This document shows, piece by piece, positions 1-5,723 of a stretch of DNA of 5,723 nt. The stretch is from Pseudomonadota bacterium (GTDB lineage: Bacteria; Pseudomonadota; Gammaproteobacteria; Burkholderiales; Thiobacillaceae). Position 1 is the stretch's first letter. The number at the start of each line of letters is the position of its first letter. Position numbers and translations under genes: made by a program. The notes under the pieces were generated by a model. That model was not told the origin of the DNA and searched no databases. It worked only from the letters and a program-made list of their open reading frames with translations. The stretch is taken from positions 1-5,723 of the forward strand of contig JAJZTV010000142.1 in assembly GCA_021847385.1 (NCBI GenBank). Direction: 5' to 3'.

Positions 1-847
1 ATCTGCCGCCGCTCTGCTGCGCCAAGTCGGTGTAGCTATCGATCGCCATGCGGCTGATGACTTGGACGCCGTCCCGTTCGGCAAAGCCACCCTCGGCCAA
101 AGGCACGGGTGCGCCGTTGTTGCTGCCGACACCGAGAATGTAGAGCGGAACCCCGGCACGCTTGAGTGCTTGCACGGCATCGCGTACGGCCTCGCCGGCG
201 CCGCCGGCCAAGCTGTCGGCCTCGGCGTCGGTCACCAGCAGGATGGCCTTGGATTTGCTGGTGCCGGTGCGCAGATCGCGCAGGGCAAGCAGCAGGGCTG
301 CCGCGAGGTTGCTGCCCGGGCTTTGAATCAGGCTGGTATCGGCCTGCTCGAGCAGGCGCCGCAGCACGTCGACATCATCGGTCGCCGGGCTCAACAGGCC
401 CGGTTCGCCGGCGTAGACCACGAGGCCGATGCGCTCGCCGTGCAGGCGATTGATCAAATCTTGCAGTTCCAGCTTGGCGCGGGTCAGGCGGCTCGGCCCG
501 ACATCGGCCGCAGCCATCGAGGCCGAGAGGTCGAGCACGATGTCGAAGCGCATCAGGTGCCGCTTGGCGAGTGCCCCATCGCCTGTTGCGCTCTCTTGCA
601 AGGGCAGGCGCGGCCCGGCCGCGGCGGCGGCGAGCAACAGCCAAGCCAGCGCGTTGACGGCCAGCCGGCCACGATCGCGCCGCCGGTCGGCGGCGGCCAG
701 CACTGCCCAGGGCAGCAGGTCCGGGTCGGCATAGCTGGCGAGTTTATGTTTACGCCAACGGCTGAAGCCCCAGAGCAAGACGGGCTGCACGGCCAGCAGG
801 CCCCACCAGGGCTGGCGCCAGTCGAGGCCGAGCAGGGCATCGATCAT
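1..847 (-). CDS. BatB-like von Willebrand A membrane protein, partial (C-terminus beyond left edge)
   Basis: The minus-strand frame is open from an ATG at 847 to the window edge: 282 codons plus one base, with no stop. The protein begins MIDALLGLDWRQPWWG. It has a hydrophobic segment at about residues 14-29, an Arg/Lys-rich loop (30-61), a second hydrophobic segment (about 62-78), and then a VWA domain from about 100. The metal-site (MIDAS) motif D106-L-S-A-S110 is intact, and the second acidic position is D207 in LLVTDAE. The usual MIDAS Thr appears to be Ser179 (GSN). The charged loop suggests a periplasmic VWA domain. The start is well supported: AGGGAG lies 5 bases upstream, and the start overlaps the preceding gene's stop as ATGA. 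Family knowledge says such proteins often continue into a third membrane segment and sometimes a TPR region, but that part lies outside the window. The VWA family call is firm; the BatB-like subtype and any aerotolerance role are inferred. Confidence 0.88.
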   Translation of the reverse strand, partial: MIDALLGLDWRQPWWGLLAVQPVLLWGFSRWRKHKLASYADPDLLPWAVLAAADRRRDRGRLAVNALAWLLLAAAAAGPRLPLQESATGDGALAKRHLMRFDIVLDLSASMAAADVGPSRLTRAKLELQDLINRLHGERIGLVVYAGEPGLLSPATDDVDVLRRLLEQADTSLIQSPGSNLAAALLLALRDLRTGTSKSKAILLVTDAEADSLAGGAGEAVRDAVQALKRAGVPLYILGVGSNNGAPVPLAEGGFAERDGVQVISRMAIDSYTDLAQQSGGR

Positions 848-1815
848 GGCGACTCCCTGCGCATGGCCAGCAGCCGGCCCAAGGTAAGGCAAGCGATGGC
901 CAGGGCCAGCGGCAGCCAGTACCACTCATGCACTTCGCGGTGGCGGGCGGGCCGGGCCAGGGTCTTCTCCAAGGCGCCGATGTCACGGATGACCTGTTCG
1001 GCATCCTCGGTGCCGCGCACGAAGTAATGATGGCCGTCGGTCAAGCGGGCAAGGTCGGCCAGGTTCGGTTGCGGGTCGGTTTCTTGTATGGCGGCACGCC
1101 CCTCGGCGAACAGGTCGCTGCCGATTTGCACGGTGTGGATGGCCACGCCCAACTGTCGCGCCACGGCCAGGGCCTCGGCCGGGGTCATGTCGCCGCTGTT
1201 GCTCGGCGCATCGTCGCTGACCAGGATCAGCGCGGGGCGCAGCTTCCGCGGTTGCAATTGCTTCAGCGCCAGACCCAAGGCGTCGCCCAGCGCGGTGTTG
1301 TCGCCGGCCATGCCGACTTGCAGCCGTTGCAGTTGGGCCAGGACATAGTGCCGGTCGAACGTGGGCGGGGTCAGCGTCGCGGCCTGCGAGCCGAAGGCGA
1401 TGATGCCGAAGCGGTCGGCCTGGCGACCCTCGATGAAGCGGCCGATCACGTCCTTGAGCACGGCCAGGCGCTCGACCTTTTTGCCGTCGCGCTGGAAGTC
1501 GTCGATGCTCATGGTCTGCGAGGTGTCGATTACCAGCACGATGTCGCGGCCTTCCGGCGGCGGCGTCAGCCACTGGCCGACCTCGCGCGGCTGGCTGAGC
1601 GCAACGGCGATCAGGGCGAAGCCGAGCGCGATGAGCCACACCGGCAGGCGGGCGCCGGGCAGCCTCGGTTCGGTGGCGGCCGCCGGCAGCAGGTGCGGGT
1701 GCTTGAGCCGCCACGCCTGTTGCAGGCCCTCGCTGCTGCGGCGCAGGGCGATGGCCAGCCAGGCCATGATCGGCATCAGGGCGAGCAGCCAGAAGGGTTG
1801 GGCCAGTTCCAGCAT
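844..1815 (-). CDS. BatA-like von Willebrand A inner-membrane protein
   Basis: This is a 323-residue protein starting MLELAQPFWLLALMP. Membrane segments lie at about 7-24, 57-74 and 298-316, with a VWA domain from about 90 to 280. MIDAS residues are visible: D97-T-S-Q-T101, T174 in GDNTALGDAL, and D201 in LILVSDDA. The order of two N-terminal helices, VWA domain and one C-terminal helix is typical of BatA proteins. The basic loop between helices 1 and 2 and the basic tail (RRESP) put the VWA domain in the periplasm by the positive-inside rule. An in-frame ATG at 1860 would add 15 residues. The start at 1815 is preferred because AGGA lies 9 bases upstream, it overlaps the DUF4381 stop by one base (TGATG), and the hydrophobic N-terminus then begins as family members do. 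The protein probably binds a divalent metal and partners with the neighbouring VWA protein and MoxR; that role is inferred from family context. Confidence 0.92.
   Translation of the reverse strand: MLELAQPFWLLALMPIMAWLAIALRRSSEGLQQAWRLKHPHLLPAAATEPRLPGARLPVWLIALGFALIAVALSQPREVGQWLTPPPEGRDIVLVIDTSQTMSIDDFQRDGKKVERLAVLKDVIGRFIEGRQADRFGIIAFGSQAATLTPPTFDRHYVLAQLQRLQVGMAGDNTALGDALGLALKQLQPRKLRPALILVSDDAPSNSGDMTPAEALAVARQLGVAIHTVQIGSDLFAEGRAAIQETDPQPNLADLARLTDGHHYFVRGTEDAEQVIRDIGALEKTLARPARHREVHEWYWLPLALAIACLTLGRLLAMRRESP
853..858 (-). promoter_or_regulatory. Ribosome binding site of the second VWA gene
   Basis: AGGGAG on the minus strand ends 5 bases before the ATG at 847 and lies inside the 3' end of the preceding VWA gene. 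It is the strongest Shine-Dalgarno sequence in the operon and fixes the start of this edge-truncated gene. It suggests the second VWA protein can be initiated efficiently by itself as well as through the ATGA overlap. Confidence 0.7.
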
Positions 1816-2189
1816 CAGCGGCGGTCCTGTTGCCGCAACAGCGCCTCGGCCTGTCGGCACAAGTCATCGAGCACGGCCCGTGCCTTTTCTTGTGCCGGCC
1901 CGAAACGCAGGCGATTCAAATCGTGCAGCCAGGCCGGCTCGGGGTCGGCCTTGAAATGCGGGATCAGCGCGGCGAGTTCGTCGGCCGCGCGTTGCGGATC
2001 GGGCAGATTGCGCAGGCGCCGCAGCGCACGCAGCGGCGCGCGGCGGCGCCAGTGCCAGTACAGGCCGCCGGCCACGGCAAGACCGAGTGCGACCGAACCG
2101 CCGATCAGTACCCAGTCATGGTCCGCCGTGCTGACGTTGGCGATCTGCGGCTCGATGATGTCGGCCAGGTCCTTGTGCGGGTCAGGCAT
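1815..2189 (-). CDS. DUF4381-like single-pass membrane protein
   Basis: This is a 124-residue protein. A short N-terminal part contains LADIIEPQ, which resembles the Leu-x-Asp-Ile...Pro stretch at the start of DUF4381 proteins. One strong membrane helix follows (about residues 26-47, WVLIGG to YWHW), then a very basic stretch (RRRAPLRALRRLR) and a helical, Leu/Ala-rich C-terminal domain of about 70 residues. The charge pattern predicts the N-terminus in the periplasm and the C-terminal domain in the cytoplasm. The assignment rests on size, layout and its position between DUF58 and VWA genes, where DUF4381 proteins normally sit. The usual Trp/Pro-rich segment before the helix is weak here. The start overlaps the DUF58 stop by 8 bases (ATGCCTGA) and lacks a strong Shine-Dalgarno sequence, so translational coupling is likely. 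It could link the cytoplasmic MoxR/DUF58 pair to the periplasmic VWA pair; this is inference, as no activity is known for the family. Confidence 0.8.
   Translation of the reverse strand: MPDPHKDLADIIEPQIANVSTADHDWVLIGGSVALGLAVAGGLYWHWRRRAPLRALRRLRNLPDPQRAADELAALIPHFKADPEPAWLHDLNRLRFGPAQEKARAVLDDLCRQAEALLRQQDRR
1825..1828 (-). promoter_or_regulatory. Ribosome binding site deciding the first VWA start
   Basis: AGGA lies 9 bases upstream of the ATG at 1815, within the last codons of the DUF4381-like gene. Together with the TGATG stop/start junction it favours the 1815 start over the longer in-frame ATG at 1860, which would add an untypical 15-residue Gly/Ala/Pro-containing extension. Confidence 0.6.
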
Positions 2190-3139
2190 GCGGCACCATG
2201 AGGACGGTCAACAGGTCGTCCACCTCGCTGCCCAGGCTTGAGTGGCGCACGCCGGCGCGGGCGAAGTGGCCGGCGATGGCGGCTTGGCGGCTGCGGAAGG
2301 CGGCGGCGTAGGCGCTGCGTTCCGCCTCGTGGCCGGTGTCGATCCAGATGTCGTTACCAAGGGTCATGTCGTGGAAGCGGGCCAGGCCGACATCGGGCAG
2401 GCTGCGCTCGGCCGGATCGCTGAGCTGGATGGCTAGCAGGTCCGTGCGTTCGGCCAGGCGGGCGAGCAGGGGCTCGTGCTCTTCGCGCAGCCAGGCGAAG
2501 TCGCTGAGCAGCACGAGTTCGGTGCCGCGCGGCAGTGCGGCATCCAGCGCGAGCAGGCGGTCGCGATAGCTGACGCTTTCGGTGACGGCGGCATCGGGCA
2601 ACGGCGGGCAGGGCCGGGCTGCGGCCTCGATCAAGGCCAGCGCACCGTTGCGGCCGTGCATGGGCGGCAAGGTCAGATCGCCGCGGTCCCACAGCGTGCC
2701 ACCGATGGCGGCGTTGTGATCGGCGGCGGCGAAGCCGAGCAGGGCGGCGGCGCGCACGGCCTGGGTCACCTTGAGCCGGCGCCGGGTGCCGAAGCGCATG
2801 CTGGCCTCGCGGTCGATCACCAGATGTACCGTGGGCTGGCGTTCCTCGCGATAGCTCTTGAGATAGGCCCGGCCGGTGCGGGCGGTGGTGCGCCAGTCCA
2901 TGTCGCGGATGTCGTCGCCGGCGACATAGAGGCGCGACTCTTCGAAGTCAAGGCCGTGGCCGAGCCAGGGCGAGGACCAGTCGCCGGCATGGTGGTCGTG
3001 CACTTCGCGCGCCGCTTGCGCCTCGGCCAGCAGCGCGGCCTCCTGCGCAAGGCCCGCGATCTCCTCGGCGGCGAGCAAGGGCGCCTGCGCGGCGGCTGGC
3101 GGAGTGCCGGCCGGCCGTGCACGCCAACGGTTCAGGACA

Positions 3140-3159
<20 letters not shown>
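2182..3159 (-). CDS. DUF58 domain protein (MoxR-associated)
   Basis: This is a 325-residue soluble protein with no membrane segment. An Ala-rich N-terminal region (about 1-55) is followed by the DUF58 signature: DFEESRLYVAGDDIRDMDWR (71-90), then TARTGRAYLKSYREER leading to a Rossmann-like strand, LVIDREASMRFGT (113-125). DUF58 proteins resemble VWA domains, and this strand is where the metal-binding DxSxS would be. Here it reads D116-R-E118-A-S120, so the first Ser is replaced by Glu. A later acidic position, D220 in LVLLSDFAW, is kept. Such drift occurs in the DUF58 family, so loss of metal binding is possible but unproven. The start overlaps the moxR stop by 20 bases and has no clear Shine-Dalgarno sequence, so it probably depends on coupling. 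In this type of locus the protein is thought to work with MoxR in the cytoplasm; its biochemical role is unknown. Confidence 0.93.
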
Positions 3160-4102
<943 letters not shown>

Positions 4103-4293
4103 GTGGCACCCGATGGCGGCTTAATTCAAACAATTATTTTAATGGCTATCTTGACCGAATATATAGTGCAATTCACCCAAGGCGGCGGACCGTCGCGCCA
4201 GTCACCGGCGGAACTCTTTCGCTCTTGGCCGCTCGGCACAACATCCGGTGCGCTTCGTTTATAGTGCCGGCTGTTTGCCCTATCCCCAGTTGA
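4103..4293. promoter_or_regulatory. Divergent intergenic control region between moxR and macA-like operons
   Basis: This is the only non-coding stretch in the window and must hold the start signals for both divergent operons unless they are read from inside genes. It contains an AT-rich island at about 4121-4175, in sharp contrast to the GC-rich flanks, and two copies of TATAGTGC (4162-4169 and 4260-4267). A TTGACC at 4151-4156 resembles a -35 element but has no -10 at proper spacing. CACCGG (4203-4208) and CCGGTG (4245-4250) are inverted to each other, 36 bases apart, which is probably chance at this length. I could not place a good minus-strand promoter: TAAAAT (4141-4136) is the best -10 for moxR but lacks a matching -35. 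No terminator hairpin or riboswitch-like structure was seen. Confidence 0.6.
4260..4265 (+). promoter_or_regulatory. Candidate -10 element for the macA-like operon
   Basis: TATAGT matches five of six bases of the sigma-70 -10 consensus and lies 28 bases before the ATG at 4294, giving a short leader of about 20 bases. The -35 region is poor: ACAACA at 4238-4243 gives a 16-base spacer but matches only half of TTGACA. If real, it may need an activator. Without a transcription start this remains a guess from position and sequence. Confidence 0.35.
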
Positions 4294-5445
4294 ATGGCCG
4301 CCATGACGCGCAAGTTGATCCTCATCGTCCTCATCCTGGCCGTTGCCATCGGCGGCGGCTATGTCTGGCGCCAGAAAAATGGTGCCGGCCAGCAGAGCCA
4401 ATTCAAGCTACAGGCCCTCGACCGCGGCGACATCGGCGAGAGCATCTCGGCCAATGGCACACTTAATCCGGTGGTGCTGGTCAATGTCGGCACCCAGGTC
4501 TCGGGTAGCATCAAGCGCCTGCATGCCGACTTCAACAGCGCGGTGAAAAAGGATCAGGTGCTGGCCGAGCTCGACCCTGCATTGATCGAGGCGCAGCTCC
4601 GTCAGGATCGGGCCAATCTCCGCAACGCCGAGGCCGGCTTGAGTCTGGCCCGGGCCAAGGATAAGCGTGCGAAAGAGTTGTTCCAGCAGAAGTTCGTCTC
4701 CCAGGATGCCATCGACCAGGCCCGGCAGGCACTCGATTCGGCGCTGGCCCAGGTCGATCTGGCCCGCGCTCAGGTGGCGCGCAGTCGCACCAACTTGGCC
4801 TATACCGTGATCCGTTCGCCGGTCGACGGCGTGGTGGTGGCGCGCAATATCGATGTCGGCCAGACCGTGGCGGCCAGCTTCCAGACGCCCACGCTGTTCC
4901 AGATTGCCGGCGATCTCAAGGCCATGCAGATCGACACCAGCGTGGCCGAGGCCGACATCGGCAAGGTCAAGATCGGCCAGAAGGCCAAGTTCACGGTAGA
5001 TACCTTCTCCGACCGCGAGTTCGAGGCGAGCGTGAAGCAGATCCGCCTGAACCCCACGGTGCAGCAGAACGTCGTGACCTACAACGTGGTGCTGGTGGTC
5101 GACAACCCGGAGGGCAAGTTGCTGCCGGGCATGACCGCGCATGTCCAGATCAACGTCGGCCGCCATGCCAACGTGCTGCGCGTGCCCAATGCCGCGCTGC
5201 GCTTCAAGCCCAAGAGCGAAGAGAAAGAGGTCGGCAAGAACGGCGGCCGGAAAAAAGTGGGGGCCCAGGTCTACCGCCTGGTCGACGGCCAGCCGGTACC
5301 GGTCAAGGTGAAAGCCGGTGCCACCGACGGCAACTACACCGAACTGAAGGGCGATGAACTCAAGGCCGGCGACGAGGTCATCGTGCGCGAGATCAGTGCG
5401 GGCAAGGATAAGCAGAACAGCAAATTCCAGTTCCGCGTGCTGTGA
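4294..5445 (+). CDS. macA: MacA-like periplasmic adaptor (HlyD/membrane fusion family)
   Basis: This is a 383-residue adaptor, close to the roughly 370 residues of E. coli MacA. Domains in order: an N-terminal membrane anchor (about 8-25); the first half of the lipoyl domain (about 60-97, with VGTQVSGSIKRLHADFNSAV); a coiled-coil hairpin (about 97-168); the second lipoyl half (RSPVDGVVVARNIDVGQTV, 174-192); a beta-barrel (about 200-290); and a membrane-proximal C-terminal domain with a Lys/Glu-rich loop (about 306-323). R125, L129 and S136 at the hairpin tip keep the R-x3-L-x6-S spacing that adaptors use to contact TolC-type channels. It would bridge the following MacB-like ABC transporter to an outer-membrane channel, exporting macrolides, peptides, lipids or other substrates; the substrate cannot be told from sequence. 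An in-frame ATG at 4303 (MTRKLILI) is an equally plausible start, since neither has a clear Shine-Dalgarno sequence. The symbol is by family resemblance. Confidence 0.9.
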   Translation: MAAMTRKLILIVLILAVAIGGGYVWRQKNGAGQQSQFKLQALDRGDIGESISANGTLNPVVLVNVGTQVSGSIKRLHADFNSAVKKDQVLAELDPALIEAQLRQDRANLRNAEAGLSLARAKDKRAKELFQQKFVSQDAIDQARQALDSALAQVDLARAQVARSRTNLAYTVIRSPVDGVVVARNIDVGQTVAASFQTPTLFQIAGDLKAMQIDTSVAEADIGKVKIGQKAKFTVDTFSDREFEASVKQIRLNPTVQQNVVTYNVVLVVDNPEGKLLPGMTAHVQINVGRHANVLRVPNAALRFKPKSEEKEVGKNGGRKKVGAQVYRLVDGQPVPVKVKAGATDGNYTELKGDELKAGDEVIVREISAGKDKQNSKFQFRVL

Positions 5446-5723
5446 TGCCGGCATTGATTCGGGTCGAGCAACTCACCAAGGCCTACCAGACCGGCGGCGG
5501 GGCGGTGCCGGTGCTGCATGGCATCGATCTCAGCATTGCGCCGGGCGAGTTCGTCGCCATCATGGGGCCATCCGGCTCGGGCAAGTCCACCTTCATGAAT
5601 ATCTTGGGCTGCCTCGACGTGCCCAGCTCGGGCCATTATTACCTCGATGGCAAAGATGTCTCGGCCTTGCCGCCGGACGACTTGGCGGCCACGCGCAATC
5701 GCACCATCGGTTTCGTGTTTCAG
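5445..5723 (+). CDS. macB: MacB-like ABC transporter ATPase, partial (N-terminal 93 residues)
   Basis: The frame is open from the ATG at 5445 to the window end with no stop. It translates to 93 residues starting MPALIRVEQLTKAYQTGGGA. The A-loop Tyr (Y14) precedes a Walker A motif, GPSGSGKST (41-49), followed by FMNILGCLDVPSSGHYYLDG and ending at the Q-loop glutamine in IGFVFQ. The MNILGCLD-P-SG-Y-LDG pattern is typical of the MacB/LolD/FtsE group of ABC ATPases. The adjacent MacA-like adaptor favours MacB, in which this ATPase domain is fused to a four-helix permease with a large periplasmic domain. A stand-alone ATPase with a separate permease gene cannot be ruled out, because the rest lies outside the window. 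The start overlaps the adaptor stop by one base (TGATG) and has no strong Shine-Dalgarno sequence, implying coupled translation. Confidence 0.9.
   Translation, partial: MPALIRVEQLTKAYQTGGGAVPVLHGIDLSIAPGEFVAIMGPSGSGKSTFMNILGCLDVPSSGHYYLDGKDVSALPPDDLAATRNRTIGFVFQ

Noticed and set aside
62..1027. A 321-codon plus-strand open frame near the left edge
   Set aside because: It lies antisense to the two VWA genes. The minus-strand frame is open to the window edge with an intact DLSAS metal-site motif and a strong ribosome binding site.
928..2241. A 437-codon plus-strand open frame antisense to the VWA and DUF4381 genes
   Set aside because: Its translation is low-complexity, Gly/Arg/Gln-rich and lacks recognisable domains, while the minus strand encodes clear VWA motifs. 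It is a high-GC shadow frame.
4151..4167. TTGACC followed by TATAGT as a promoter
   Set aside because: The spacing is only 5 bases, far too short for a sigma-70 promoter, and no -10 lies 16-18 bases after TTGACC.
4203..4250. CACCGG/CCGGTG inverted repeat as an operator or hairpin
   Set aside because: The arms are only 6 bases with a 36-base gap, which is expected by chance in GC-rich DNA.
4408..5454. A 348-codon minus-strand open frame opposite the MacA-like gene
   Set aside because: The His/Asp/Leu-rich translation has no family features and mirrors codon positions of the real adaptor gene.

Overview
The window is GC-rich, tightly packed bacterial DNA with two divergent gene clusters on either side of a short intergenic region of about 190 bases (4103-4293). 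The gene families, the inner-membrane topology and the TolC-type efflux adaptor all point to a Gram-negative bacterium. A beta- or gammaproteobacterium is most likely, but this is inference from family content and base composition, and no rRNA or other marker is present.

Left of the intergenic region, on the minus strand, lies a five-gene run read from 4102 down to the left edge. It encodes a MoxR-type AAA+ ATPase, a soluble DUF58 protein, a small single-pass DUF4381-like membrane protein, a BatA-like von Willebrand A (VWA) membrane protein, and a second, BatB-like VWA protein that is cut by the window edge. Every adjacent pair overlaps (20, 8, 1 and 4 bases), so this is almost certainly one translationally coupled operon. 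The arrangement matches the conserved MoxR/Bat ('Bacteroides aerotolerance') type of locus. Its biochemical role is poorly defined; the usual proposal is an AAA+ chaperone working with metal-binding VWA proteins at the inner membrane in envelope or oxidative-stress tolerance. By the positive-inside rule, MoxR and DUF58 are cytoplasmic, the two VWA domains face the periplasm, and the DUF4381 protein spans the membrane with its larger part in the cytoplasm.

Right of the intergenic region, on the plus strand, is a MacA-like periplasmic adaptor (4294-5445). It is followed, with a one-base TGATG overlap, by the start of a MacB-like ABC transporter ATPase that leaves the window just at its Q-loop. 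Together they would form the inner-membrane part of a tripartite MacAB-TolC-type exporter. The adaptor carries the hairpin-tip R/L/S residues associated with docking to a TolC-type outer-membrane channel.

The intergenic region holds an AT-rich island and a repeated TATAGTGC octamer. One copy is placed as a plausible -10 element for the efflux genes. No promoter for the moxR operon could be assigned with confidence. No RNA genes, mobile elements, CRISPR arrays or terminators were found. The many long overlapping open frames on opposite strands are high-GC shadows. I see no wholly new system. The points most worth a second look are the altered metal-site residues in the DUF58 and second VWA proteins, the end-to-end gene overlaps, and the shared intergenic control region.
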